Part shown: positions 7,875-16,722 of the stretch, piece by piece
Layout of the letters: each line of letters begins with the position of its first letter
Numbering within the stretch: the first letter of the stretch is position 1
Assembly: GCA_965249955.1 (NCBI GenBank)
Contig: OZ252261.1
Location: 2,542,001 to 2,606,000, forward strand
DNA length: 64,000 nt
Source of the DNA: SB11 sp965249955
GTDB lineage: Bacteria > Bacteroidota > Bacteroidia > UBA8524
Direction of reading: 5' to 3'
The notes under the pieces: generated by a model
What the model was told of the DNA's origin: nothing
Seen by the model: only the letters and a program-made list of their open reading frames with translations
Databases searched by the model: none
Position numbers and translations under genes: made by a program

Positions 7875-9196
7875 TACTTGGTTAAATTCAGCTTAACATA
7901 CAACTGCAAATGTGCAGGCAAATTGGCTTTTCCGCCGCCAGAAAAGCTATTGTTAGTTACGGTGTTAAACATTTGGTTGTAGCGCAAACCTAAGCTATAC
8001 ATACCGGGAAGATTATACTCGTAACCAATATTAATACCGTAGTTAAACCTACTCATATCTTCGTATACACCCTTTTTGGTGGTGGTTGTATTGTGCTTTT
8101 CTACATGACTTTGTTTTTGTTCAACAACTTCGGTGCGAGAGTTTAGCATATACATACCAACCAAACCAAAATTTACACGGTGGTTTTTGTTGATATTATA
8201 ACTTATAAAAAGGGGAGCCTGTAAATAATCAAACGATTTTGTTACTAAAAAATAGTTTGTAGTACTTCTTTCAAAAAAGTAAGTAGTTTGGGTAACACTA
8301 CGGCTAATGCTGTTGTTGTTGCTTCGCAGGTAGTTAAGTTCAGTCCCAAAACCCCAGCGGCGATTAAAGTTTTTACTTATAAATACACCCGTCATAAAGC
8401 CATTACCTACTTGGAAACTCGAAGAAGTATTGTTTTGTACGCGGTTAAAGTTTCCGCCTGCTTGCAGGCCAAATTGCCAACTATAAAAATGTTGTATTTG
8501 GTTTAAACTTCTTTCAGCCTTAAGGGTAGAGTCAGCCAAAGAGTGTTGTGCTAAAAGGCTTTCGTCAAAATTTTCAGAACCATTACTAGCAGTAAACAAC
8601 GGTAATTTACCATCAAGCAATAGTGTACTTAATGTGCTTTTTTCTATTGCTTTTGTAGCTAAAGTAGTTTGTACTTCGTCAGTAGTTTCTGTATTTTCTT
8701 CAGTTGCCAATACTACTGGTATTGGTGAATTTTGCTCAGAAACAGCAGGTGTAGCAGTATTATTTGTTACACTTCCTCCATTATTTGTTTGCTGAATAGA
8801 TGTGTTATTTCCGCTAGTTGCATTTTCTGCTGTAGTATTAGCAGACGCATCGGCAATATTGTCAGTTGTGGCACCATTATCAGAAGTGTTATCAATACTA
8901 TTGTTTTGTGCTTGCAACTCAGCAGCCACAGGATTTTCTGTAACCGTAGCATTGCTTTGCGCTAAATTTTGTCCTGCTTCACTGCCCGCTATATAAGCCG
9001 TAACAGAACCCGCTAATAATATAGCACCCACTACACTGGCTAAAATGTAGCGTTGTACATTTTTCAGCATATAGCCACTATCGCTAGCATCAAGCATTGC
9101 CTCCATATTCTCCCAAGCACCCTTTACGTATGGGCTTTGGTGGTCGGCAAGACTGTCTTTAAATAGCTTGTCTATGTTGTTAATATTGTTCTCCAT
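7874..9196 (-). CDS. Membrane-anchored outer-membrane beta-barrel protein, candidate sigma-factor partner
   Basis: 440 residues in four parts: a soluble N-terminal segment (1-48) with SPYVKGAWENMEAMLD, a segment common in Bacteroidota proteins encoded beside ECF sigma factors; one hydrophobic helix at about 49-70 (YILASVVGAILLAGSVTAYI); a low-complexity Asn/Thr/Ala/Ser linker at about 72-190; and a C-terminal porin-like barrel of aromatic-alternating strands (FGLQAGGNF, WGFGTELNYL, YGINIGYEYN, LQLYVKLNLTK). There is no cleavable signal peptide. The gene overlaps the sigma factor by 17 bases. I infer an anti-sigma or signal-transfer role across the envelope; the sequence shows the architecture but not the mechanism. 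Confidence 0.7.
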   Translation of the reverse strand: MENNINNIDKLFKDSLADHQSPYVKGAWENMEAMLDASDSGYMLKNVQRYILASVVGAILLAGSVTAYIAGSEAGQNLAQSNATVTENPVAAELQAQNNSIDNTSDNGATTDNIADASANTTAENATSGNNTSIQQTNNGGSVTNNTATPAVSEQNSPIPVVLATEENTETTDEVQTTLATKAIEKSTLSTLLLDGKLPLFTASNGSENFDESLLAQHSLADSTLKAERSLNQIQHFYSWQFGLQAGGNFNRVQNNTSSSFQVGNGFMTGVFISKNFNRRWGFGTELNYLRSNNNSISRSVTQTTYFFERSTTNYFLVTKSFDYLQAPLFISYNINKNHRVNFGLVGMYMLNSRTEVVEQKQSHVEKHNTTTTKKGVYEDMSRFNYGINIGYEYNLPGMYSLGLRYNQMFNTVTNNSFSGGGKANLPAHLQLYVKLNLTK

Positions 9197-9743
9197 GGGT
9201 AATTTCTACCTTAGTCTTTTTTTTAATCATTACTTTAAGCTTCTGCCTTGCAGCATGCAGATATGTTCGCGAGGTAACTTCTGAAATATTCAGCGCCTCA
9301 CCAATTTCTTTATGGTTGTAGCCATCAATGGCATACATATTAAACACTGCTTTTGCCATTGGCGGTAAAGTATTTACCAGCAGCATAATTTCTTGAACGT
9401 TATATTTTGATACTACATCATTTTGTGTTTCGCCGCTATATATATCCAAATACTCAGAATTGGGAGTAATATTCAGCTTATAATTTTTTTGTTCCTTTAT
9501 AGCATCAAGTGCAGTATTTATAATAATCCGCTTTATCCACCCTTCAAAACTACCTTGGTTTTTAAACTGCACTATGTTTTTAAAAACCTTAAAAAAACCC
9601 GTGTTTAGCACGGCCAATGCCTCATCCTCCTGCTTCATATAGCGCAGGCAAACAGAGTACATTTTGCCAAAGTACAACTCATAAAGCCTTTTTTGGGCTT
9701 TGCGGTCGTTATTACGGCAGCCTTCTATCAACACTTCGTTCAT
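9180..9743 (-). CDS. ECF-type RNA polymerase sigma-70 factor
   Basis: 187 residues with region 2 (RLYELYFGKMYSVCLRYM, SFEGWIKRIIINTALDA) and region 4 (LPPMAKAVFNMYAIDGYNHK, then the helix-turn-helix IGEALNISEVTSRTYLHAAR). Regions 1 and 3 are absent, as in ECF factors. It would direct RNA polymerase to a small regulon, probably including its own operon. Start ATG at 9743; no TAnnTTTG box lies in front of it, which fits autoregulation rather than housekeeping transcription. The stop lies inside the following barrel gene. The anti-sigma is not a classical FecR, so the barrel protein is the likely partner. Confidence 0.9.
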   Translation of the reverse strand: MNEVLIEGCRNNDRKAQKRLYELYFGKMYSVCLRYMKQEDEALAVLNTGFFKVFKNIVQFKNQGSFEGWIKRIIINTALDAIKEQKNYKLNITPNSEYLDIYSGETQNDVVSKYNVQEIMLLVNTLPPMAKAVFNMYAIDGYNHKEIGEALNISEVTSRTYLHAARQKLKVMIKKKTKVEITHGEQY

Positions 9744-9901
9744 TGGTGGTGTAACTATATGACGATGCTTTTTGGCACGATGTTGTTACGTGCTATTAAA
9801 ATTTTATTTAAGATACGGTAAACTGAACAAAAAAACAGATAAACAGGTTTTTACTTTTACAATCCCAAAGGTATAAATAGGGGAGTAGAGGTAATAACCT
9901 A

Positions 9902-9919
9902 TTATCTTTGCAAAGATAA
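9902..9919. promoter_or_regulatory. Palindromic -7 box upstream of mnmA
   Basis: TTATCTTTG followed directly by CAAAGATAA makes a perfect 18-base palindrome, with a TATCTTTG -7 box on both strands. The mnmA ATG at 9924 lies 13 bases after the plus-strand box. It could be a bidirectional promoter or an operator lying over a promoter. No -33 TTG is seen at the expected distance on either side. Confidence 0.45.
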
Positions 9920-9923
9920 AGAG

Positions 9924-11030
9924 ATGAGTAAAAAAGGAAAAATATTAGTAGCCATGAGCGGCGGTATTGACAGTACTGTGGCGGCTATTATGCTAAAAGA
10001 AGAAGGCTACGAAGTGGTGGGAATTACCATGAAAACATGGGACTACGCATCATCAGGCGTAAACGGTAAAGAAACAGGTTGTTGCAGTTTAGATTCAATA
10101 AACGATGCCCGTGCTATTGCTGTGCAGCATGGTATACACCATTTTATTTTAGATATACGTGAGGAGTTTGGCGATTTTGTAATTGATAATTTTGTTGATG
10201 AGTATATGGCAGGGCGCACACCCAACCCTTGTGTACTTTGTAATACGCATATAAAGTGGGAGGCATTGTTAAAACGTGCAAATATGTTGGATTGTGAGTT
10301 TATAGCCACAGGGCACTACGCCAATCTTAATGTTAACCCAATAAACGACAGATACTACATATCAAAAGGATTGGATACCAACAAAGACCAATCGTATGTA
10401 TTGTGGGGCTTGGCACAAAAAAATCTAGCGCGCACAAAATTCCCAATGGGTAAATTTCATAAGCCTGATATTAGGCAAATGGCTATTGATATGGGGTATA
10501 CTGAGTTGGCGAAAAAAAGCGAGAGCTACGAAATTTGCTTTGTACCCGATAACGACTATCGCGGTTTCTTAAAAAACAAGGTAGAAGGGCTAGAAGAACG
10601 CGTGAATGGTGGAAACTTTGTGCGCAAAGATGGCACAATACTAGGCAAACATCGTGGTTATCCATTTTACACCATAGGTCAACGCAAAGGTTTAGAGTTA
10701 GCTGTGGGCGAGCCTATGTTTGTGGTTGAAATACAACCCGATACCAATACCATAGTTTTAGGCACGCAAGAAGAGTTGGAGCGCAACGGTATGTGGGTAC
10801 GCAACATAAACTTGCAAAAGTATGCTGCTATTGATACCGAGATGGATAGCATTAGCAAAATACGCTACAAAGATGCCGGTACACCATCCATTATCACCCA
10901 ACACGATAAAAAAATGAAAGTAGTGTTTAACACTACAGTAAATGCCATTGCTCCGGGTCAATCGGCTGTATTTTATGAAGGCAACGATGTTATTGGCGGA
11001 GGTTGGATAGAAAAAAGCTTTGAAGTATAA
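9924..11030 (+). CDS. mnmA: tRNA-specific 2-thiouridylase MnmA
   Basis: MnmA activates U34 of tRNA-Lys, -Glu and -Gln with ATP and inserts sulfur. The 368-residue protein has the PP-loop AMSGGIDSTVAA (10-21), the catalytic Cys106 in NPCVLCN, the tRNA-binding stretch ATGHYAN, NKDQSYVLWGL, and the second catalytic cysteine Cys205 in SYEICFVPDNDYRGFL. The C-terminal beta-barrel (GQRKGLELAVGEPMFVV, PGQSAVFYEGNDVIGGGWIE) is complete. Length is normal. It is a single gene divergent from the ECF operon. Confidence 0.97.
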   Translation: MSKKGKILVAMSGGIDSTVAAIMLKEEGYEVVGITMKTWDYASSGVNGKETGCCSLDSINDARAIAVQHGIHHFILDIREEFGDFVIDNFVDEYMAGRTPNPCVLCNTHIKWEALLKRANMLDCEFIATGHYANLNVNPINDRYYISKGLDTNKDQSYVLWGLAQKNLARTKFPMGKFHKPDIRQMAIDMGYTELAKKSESYEICFVPDNDYRGFLKNKVEGLEERVNGGNFVRKDGTILGKHRGYPFYTIGQRKGLELAVGEPMFVVEIQPDTNTIVLGTQEELERNGMWVRNINLQKYAAIDTEMDSISKIRYKDAGTPSIITQHDKKMKVVFNTTVNAIAPGQSAVFYEGNDVIGGGWIEKSFEV

Positions 11031-11104
11031 ATCCCAAAAAAGCATAAAATAAAACTGAGCTTATCCATAACATGGGTAAAAGCTATATATTTTGTAGACC
11101 GTAA

Positions 11105-12784
11105 ATGAAAAAAATTACTATCCTTTTTCTTTTGTTTATACCCCTACTATCAGTAGCGGGCAAAAATAGCGATACTTTAAAATTTTGGGTTGCTTTTAAA
11201 GATAAAGCCAACTCTCCATACACAGTTGATAAACCATTGGTTTATCTATCGCAAAAAGCAATAGACAGAAGGGGACGTTTTGGAATAAAAATTACCGAAC
11301 AGGATTTTCCCGTAAACCCCAATTATGTGCAGCAAATAGCAGATATGGGGGTAACGGTACTAAATACTTCGCGTTGGCTTAATGGCATATCAATACGAAC
11401 AGCCGATTTAGCTACAGTAAAAAAGATACTGGCTTTACCTTTTGTGTCTAATGTAGAAAAAGTAGGTATATACAGTAACAAAGACAACTCTAAAATGGAT
11501 TACCTGTTAGAGTTTTTTATGTCGTTGGGAGGGGAAGAAGATACAGTTACTATTGATGATAGCTATTATGGTGATGGTCTAAACCAAATACAAATGCTAA
11601 ACGGTGTAGAAATGCACAAGCTGGGTTATACAGGTAAAGGTGTTGATATAGCTGTTTTAGACGGTGGTTTTATGAATGTAAACAAGATTAAAGCCTTTAC
11701 GCATTTGTTTAATAGAGGACTAATAGCCGGCACTTGGGACTTTGTAAATATTGAAGAGAGTGTGGTAGAAGACAATAATCACGGAATGAATGTACTATCG
11801 TGCATGGCAGCAAAAATACCGGGTAAAATGGTGGGCACAGCCCCCGATGCACGCTATTGGTTGTTGCGTACTGAAGATGCAAATACTGAATATATTATTG
11901 AAGAATACAACTGGGCTAGCGGAGCTGAGTTTGCTGATAGTGCAGGGGTAGATATTATCAACTCATCATTGGGGTATACTACTTTTGATGATGAAAGCAC
12001 AAACCACACCTTTGCACAATTAAACGGCAAAACCTCTGTGGCATCTATAGCGGCAGCTATCGCTGCCAAAAAAGGCATTATTATATGTAATGCGGCAGGA
12101 AATGAGGGTAACGACCCTTGGCAGTATGTGGGTGCTCCAGCCGATGCCTTTGGTATTATCACCGTAGGTGGCGTATCGCCCGAAAGAGAACACGTTGATT
12201 TCAGTTCGTACGGCCCCACTGCCGATGGACGTATAAAACCAACCGTATGTGCACAAGCATCTAAAGCGTATGTAGCCTCTGTTTCCGATGGTTTTTATGG
12301 GTCGCAGGGAACATCGTTTGCTTCGCCAATATTGTGTGGTATGGTAGCTTGTTTGCGCCAAGCCAATCCCAATAGAACAGTTGAAGAAATGATTGCCGCT
12401 ATTGAAATGAGTGCCAGTAAATACTTACATCCTGATACGGTTTTGGGTAGTGGTATACCCAATTTTATAAAAGCAAATAGGTATTTGGGGGGAGATGAAA
12501 CCTTTAATTATAAAAAGAATCAAATAGAAACGCCTCCCGCTGAAGTATTTACCAATAGTATAAGTTTTACCGCTTTTTCACCAAAGTATGATAATATATT
12601 ATTTACCCTTAGTAATAAAAAAGGAGAGATAGTAGAACGAAAATCACTACAACCAAGTGTAAAAGCAGGTACAGGTTTTTATACTGACGAAATAGAACTT
12701 CCTGCCGATTTATCAAAAGGAAAGTATACACTTGTTCTTAAAATTGGTAATGAAGAGTTTAGCTTTAATTTAATAAAAGAATAA
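11105..12784 (+). CDS. Secreted subtilisin-like serine protease (S8)
   Basis: 559 residues. A signal peptide (1-19, cleaved near SVAG) is followed by an I9-like propeptide (about 25-125) and the S8 catalytic domain with Asp186 (DIAVLDGGF), His226 (NNHGMNV), the oxyanion Asn333 (NAAGNEG) and Ser404 (GTSFASP), so all catalytic residues are present. The last 85 residues form a beta domain (NSISFTAFSPKY to FSFNLIKE) that resembles a type IX sorting domain in shape but lacks the usual YPNP start and basic end, so the secretion route is uncertain. It is a single gene. Substrate unknown. Confidence 0.9.
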   Translation: MKKITILFLLFIPLLSVAGKNSDTLKFWVAFKDKANSPYTVDKPLVYLSQKAIDRRGRFGIKITEQDFPVNPNYVQQIADMGVTVLNTSRWLNGISIRTADLATVKKILALPFVSNVEKVGIYSNKDNSKMDYLLEFFMSLGGEEDTVTIDDSYYGDGLNQIQMLNGVEMHKLGYTGKGVDIAVLDGGFMNVNKIKAFTHLFNRGLIAGTWDFVNIEESVVEDNNHGMNVLSCMAAKIPGKMVGTAPDARYWLLRTEDANTEYIIEEYNWASGAEFADSAGVDIINSSLGYTTFDDESTNHTFAQLNGKTSVASIAAAIAAKKGIIICNAAGNEGNDPWQYVGAPADAFGIITVGGVSPEREHVDFSSYGPTADGRIKPTVCAQASKAYVASVSDGFYGSQGTSFASPILCGMVACLRQANPNRTVEEMIAAIEMSASKYLHPDTVLGSGIPNFIKANRYLGGDETFNYKKNQIETPPAEVFTNSISFTAFSPKYDNILFTLSNKKGEIVERKSLQPSVKAGTGFYTDEIELPADLSKGKYTLVLKIGNEEFSFNLIKE

Positions 12785-12832
12785 TCTCTTATTCTCTATC
12801 GAAATAAACCTTTTTGGCTGTTTTTTTGTCTG

Positions 12833-12840
12833 TAAGTTTG
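12833..12840 (+). promoter_or_regulatory. -7 promoter element of the TonB receptor gene
   Basis: TAAGTTTG matches TAnnTTTG exactly and is followed after 7 bases by the ATG at 12848. A TTG at 12814-12816 is a possible -33 element with a short 16-base spacer. Confidence 0.5.
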
Positions 12841-12847
12841 TCAACTT

Positions 12848-15238
12848 ATGAAAACAGTGCTTAAACGTGTATTCGTTTTAATATTATTTATATCTGCTTT
12901 TACTCAGGCTTCACAAGCTCAAACCAAGTATATACTTAGCGGTAAAGTAACCGATGATAATACTGGCGAAGCCCTTATTGGTGTTACTGTTGTAAACAAA
13001 AACAACATTAAAGAAGGTGCAACTACTGATGAAAAAGGCTACTACAAGCTTTTTTTAGCTACTGGTACGTACACGTTTACAGTCTCATACATTGGGTACG
13101 AAACTGTTGAAACCCAAATAACCATTACAGGCAGTACATCAAAAAACTTTCAGCTAAAATCATCAGCAGTAAACGTGGGTGAAGTAGTTGTTAAAGGAGA
13201 AGCCAGTGATAAGAACGTAAAAAGTATAGAAATGAGTACGGTAGAGCTTAGTGGAAAAACCATTAGGCAGTTACCAGTAATTTTTGGTGAGACTGACGTT
13301 TTAAAAACTATAACTCTATTACCCGGTATAAAAAGCGGTGGAGAAGGCAGTACAGGTTTTTACGTACGTGGTGGAGGGCCTGATCAAAATCTTGTGCTGT
13401 TGGATGGTGCAGTAGTATACAATGCTTCGCATTTATTGGGGTTTTTCTCGGTTTTTAATGGCGATGCGGTTGAAGACGTAGAGGTAATAAAAGGAGGTAT
13501 GCCTGCCAACTATGGCGGTAGGTTATCATCAATAGTTAGTGTGGGTATGCGCGAGGGGGATAAAAATAAGTTTAGAGTAAATGGCGGTATTGGCCTTATT
13601 TCATCACGCTTGCAGGTAGAAGGGCCAATACAAAAAGATAAAAGCTCGTTTGTGGTGAGTGCCCGCCGCACCTATGGAGATGTATTGGCACGCCCCTTTT
13701 TGGCGGATAGCCTAAAACAAAATCAGTTGTATTTTTACGATATCAATGCAAAACTTACTTTTAATCTTTCCCCAAAAGACCGCCTTTATATTACAGGCTA
13801 TTTGGGCAGAGATGTTTTTAGGTTTGTAAACAATAGGGTAAACAAATTTACTTTTAAGGTAGGTTGGGGTAATCGTATTGCATCTGTACGTTGGAATCAC
13901 GTATACAACTCAAAACTCACTTCAAACATTAGTCTCATTTATAATGATTTTGACTTAAAATCAGATGCTGAGTTTTTAGGCGGTAGTATCAATGTGTTTT
14001 CAGGTTTGCGTGATGTTACAGGCAAAGCAGATTATATTTATATTCCCAACAGACGTTTTAAGTTAAAATATGGTGCGCAGTACATAAACCATACATTTAT
14101 ACCGGGTATATTATCGGTGCAACAAGCTGATGTTGCTGTTAATAGTGCCATTAATCGTCAGTTTGCCCACGAGGGAGCCGTTTATGCTTCTGCCGATTAC
14201 GAAGCTAGCACCCGTTGGTTTTTTAATTTTGGTTTGCGCTACTCGGCCTTCGATCAAGTAGGACCATACAAACAACCTTTGTTTGATGAATTGGGTGCGC
14301 CCACAGGTGAGTACCAAGAGTATAAAAGAGGGACAACTATAAAACTATGGCACGGTGCTGAGCCTCGTTTTTCTTTTCGCTATTCAATCAACTCTACCAC
14401 ATCGGTTAAAGGCTCGTATACACGCACCTTACAATATTTGCATTTGGCAACCTCGTCATCGGCTACTTTACCTACCGATTTATGGGTACCTAGTTCGCGT
14501 TTGATAAAACCTCAACTGGCTAATCAAGTTGCACTGGGTTTGTTTAAAAACTTTAAGAAAGACGAATACGAAACATCAGTAGAAGCGTATTACAAGCCCA
14601 TGCAAAACCAAATTGAGTTTAAACCCGGTGCTGATTTATTTTTTAATCAAAACCTTGAAAACGAAATGGTATTTGGCAATGGCCTGTCGTATGGAGTAGA
14701 GTTTTTTGTAAAGAAAGCTAAAGGAAGAACAACGGGCTGGATAGGCTATACATGGAGTAAAACCACACGTACGTTTGATATTTTTAACAACGGAAAGCCT
14801 TATTATTACCGTTACGATAGAAGGCACGATATATCGTTTGTGCTAAGTCATCAAATCAACAAAAAATGGAATTTTAATTTTGTATTTGTATACGGTACGG
14901 GTAATGTGCTCACTTTGCCTCAACAGCGTTTTACCTACAATTTTGGTATAAGCAGCCAACAACAGCAACCCTATATTAACGTAATAGATAGGTATGTTGA
15001 TGTGGCAAACTTCCGTATGCCAGCCTACCACCGTGCAGATGTATCGTTTAACTACACGCCTAAGCCTGAATCTACAAAGTTTCATAGCAGTTGGAATTTT
15101 TCTATATACAACTTGTACAGTAGGGCTAATCCCTATTTTATATATTTTGATACCGATGTGCAGGCACAAACAGTAAAAGCACGTATGGTATATTTATTCC
15201 CCATTATTCCATCCGTTACTTGGAATTTTAAATTTTAA
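12848..15238 (+). CDS. TonB-dependent outer-membrane receptor with carboxypeptidase-like domain
   Basis: 796 residues. A signal peptide ending near AQA is followed by a carboxypeptidase regulatory-like domain (about 30-110; SGKVTDDNTGEALIGVTVVN, GYYKLFLATGTYTFTVSYIG), a plug domain (ETDVLKTITLLPGIKSGGEG, FYVRGGGPDQNLVLLDGAVV, IKGGMPANYGGRLSS) and a 22-strand-type barrel ending in an aromatic residue (SVTWNFKF). It would import a ligand with TonB/ExbBD energy. It pairs with the DUF4249 lipoprotein 8 bases downstream, a combination common in Bacteroidota. It is smaller than SusC and no SusD is present, so glycan uptake is not implied. Ligand unknown. Confidence 0.92.
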   Translation: MKTVLKRVFVLILFISAFTQASQAQTKYILSGKVTDDNTGEALIGVTVVNKNNIKEGATTDEKGYYKLFLATGTYTFTVSYIGYETVETQITITGSTSKNFQLKSSAVNVGEVVVKGEASDKNVKSIEMSTVELSGKTIRQLPVIFGETDVLKTITLLPGIKSGGEGSTGFYVRGGGPDQNLVLLDGAVVYNASHLLGFFSVFNGDAVEDVEVIKGGMPANYGGRLSSIVSVGMREGDKNKFRVNGGIGLISSRLQVEGPIQKDKSSFVVSARRTYGDVLARPFLADSLKQNQLYFYDINAKLTFNLSPKDRLYITGYLGRDVFRFVNNRVNKFTFKVGWGNRIASVRWNHVYNSKLTSNISLIYNDFDLKSDAEFLGGSINVFSGLRDVTGKADYIYIPNRRFKLKYGAQYINHTFIPGILSVQQADVAVNSAINRQFAHEGAVYASADYEASTRWFFNFGLRYSAFDQVGPYKQPLFDELGAPTGEYQEYKRGTTIKLWHGAEPRFSFRYSINSTTSVKGSYTRTLQYLHLATSSSATLPTDLWVPSSRLIKPQLANQVALGLFKNFKKDEYETSVEAYYKPMQNQIEFKPGADLFFNQNLENEMVFGNGLSYGVEFFVKKAKGRTTGWIGYTWSKTTRTFDIFNNGKPYYYRYDRRHDISFVLSHQINKKWNFNFVFVYGTGNVLTLPQQRFTYNFGISSQQQQPYINVIDRYVDVANFRMPAYHRADVSFNYTPKPESTKFHSSWNFSIYNLYSRANPYFIYFDTDVQAQTVKARMVYLFPIIPSVTWNFKF

Positions 15239-15246
15239 GCAGTTTG

Positions 15247-16113
15247 ATGAAAAGTATAAAATATACAATAGCTTGTTTAGCCGTAGCAATTGGTTTTAGC
15301 TCGTGTGAAAAAGATATAGATGTGGCATTACCCAGTGCCGAAAGCGAAATAGTAGTAGAGGCATATATAAACCAGCTTGATCCTCTTTTTAATTATGTAA
15401 TACTTACTCGCTCGGTAGATTATTTTAATCCTAATGTAAACGTTATTTCGGTAAGCGGGGCACAAGTATACATTACCGAAGGACAAGCAAACGGAAAAGA
15501 TACTGTGTGGGATACTGCCAATAAAAAACAGCTGGTAGAAATTGCCCCCGACTCTATACCGGGGATATATTTTAATTTTGGGCTTACCGGCAAAATAGGC
15601 TACGTATATAAATTGGAAATTGATGTTGAGGGTAAACATATTTTTGGAGTTACTACCATACCCCAGTTAGTGCCTTTAGACAGTATTACCTCAAGTTTTA
15701 GAGTAAACCCTGATAACAATAAAGATACAGGCTATTTTATGACTATACATTTTTTTGAACCATTAGCCACAGGTAATAACTACCGCTATATGTATAGAAT
15801 AGGTGCTGATACTGCCTATTTTGGTTGGGGTAGTATTAGCGATGATTATGGCGTTTTTAATGATGAAACTATAAATGGTGTATACCGTAGTTTTACCTTT
15901 GGGCGTAGGTTTGGATTTAGTGATACTGTTAATTTTTATCTAAATTCGGTAGATAGACCTGCTTATAATTTTTGGGATTCATACGATGATGCCCGCTTTA
16001 ATGGAGGGCCTTTTGCTACCCCTGTTCAGCTAAAATCGACAGTGAGAGGAGCAATAGGTTCGTTTACAGGCATGGCAGTTAGTAAAAGAAGGCTTATACT
16101 AACACCACGATAA
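15247..16113 (+). CDS. DUF4249 family lipoprotein
   Basis: 288 residues from MKSIKYTIACLAVAIGFSSC, with lipobox FSSC and tail EKDIDVALPSAESEIVVEAY. The strand-rich start (EIVVEAYINQLDPLFNYVILTRS) and the segment GAQVYITEG are typical of DUF4249, which is nearly always encoded after a TonB-dependent receptor, as here. It is probably a cell-surface lipoprotein that assists the receptor, perhaps by ligand capture; this is inferred from context. A TTG three bases upstream at 15244 could extend it by one codon, but the ATG is preferred. Confidence 0.85.
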   Translation: MKSIKYTIACLAVAIGFSSCEKDIDVALPSAESEIVVEAYINQLDPLFNYVILTRSVDYFNPNVNVISVSGAQVYITEGQANGKDTVWDTANKKQLVEIAPDSIPGIYFNFGLTGKIGYVYKLEIDVEGKHIFGVTTIPQLVPLDSITSSFRVNPDNNKDTGYFMTIHFFEPLATGNNYRYMYRIGADTAYFGWGSISDDYGVFNDETINGVYRSFTFGRRFGFSDTVNFYLNSVDRPAYNFWDSYDDARFNGGPFATPVQLKSTVRGAIGSFTGMAVSKRRLILTPR

Positions 16114-16117
16114 TATT

Positions 16118-16639
16118 ATGGATATAGAAAAACTAAAATACCCCATTGGCAAATACGAAGCACCCGAAATAATAACTCCCGTGCACATAAACCAATGGAT
16201 AAAAGAAATTATAAGCTATCCGCAAAGGCTAAAGCAAGTATTGGCAAACATTAGCTCTGAGCAACTGGCACAACCCTACCGCCCTGATGGATGGACAGGT
16301 TTACAGGTGATTCACCACCTTGCCGATAGCCACATGAATGCCTATATACGTTTCCATTTAACGCTTACCGAAGATACTCCTACAATAAAACCATATATGG
16401 AAGAGCGTTGGGCACAACTAAGCTATATAAAAGATACACCCATAGTATTATCGTTAGAGTTGTTAAAAAACCTGCACGCCCGTTGGGCAATACTGCTAAA
16501 CTCTTTAACCGAAGAAGATTTTAAACGCGAGTACCATCACCCACAATACGATTATACCATAGCCCTTGATAAAGTACTGGGTTTGTACGCTTGGCATGGC
16601 AACCACCACCTACACCACATAAAGCTATTGATGAAATAG
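16118..16639 (+). CDS. DinB-like metal-dependent hydrolase/bacillithiol-transferase family (YfiT/BstA type)
   Basis: A 173-residue four-helix-bundle protein of the DinB superfamily. The family marks are LKYPIGKYEAP at the start, PDGWTGLQVIHHLADSHMNA in the middle, and YAWHGNHHLHHIKLL at the end; the histidines in HHLADSH and in WHGNHHLHH are the expected metal ligands. Bacillus YfiT/BstA binds Ni or Zn and conjugates bacillithiol to electrophiles. Bacillithiol use in this organism cannot be shown from the window. It begins 4 bases after the DUF4249 stop, so it may be co-transcribed, though the functions are unlinked. Confidence 0.88.
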   Translation: MDIEKLKYPIGKYEAPEIITPVHINQWIKEIISYPQRLKQVLANISSEQLAQPYRPDGWTGLQVIHHLADSHMNAYIRFHLTLTEDTPTIKPYMEERWAQLSYIKDTPIVLSLELLKNLHARWAILLNSLTEEDFKREYHHPQYDYTIALDKVLGLYAWHGNHHLHHIKLLMK

Positions 16640-16722
16640 ACCTCGCACCATTAGCAATGGTGATACAGTAGTTAGCTATTAGATTTAAAGAATTAGTAGT
16701 ATTTTTGGGTAAAGTACTATTG

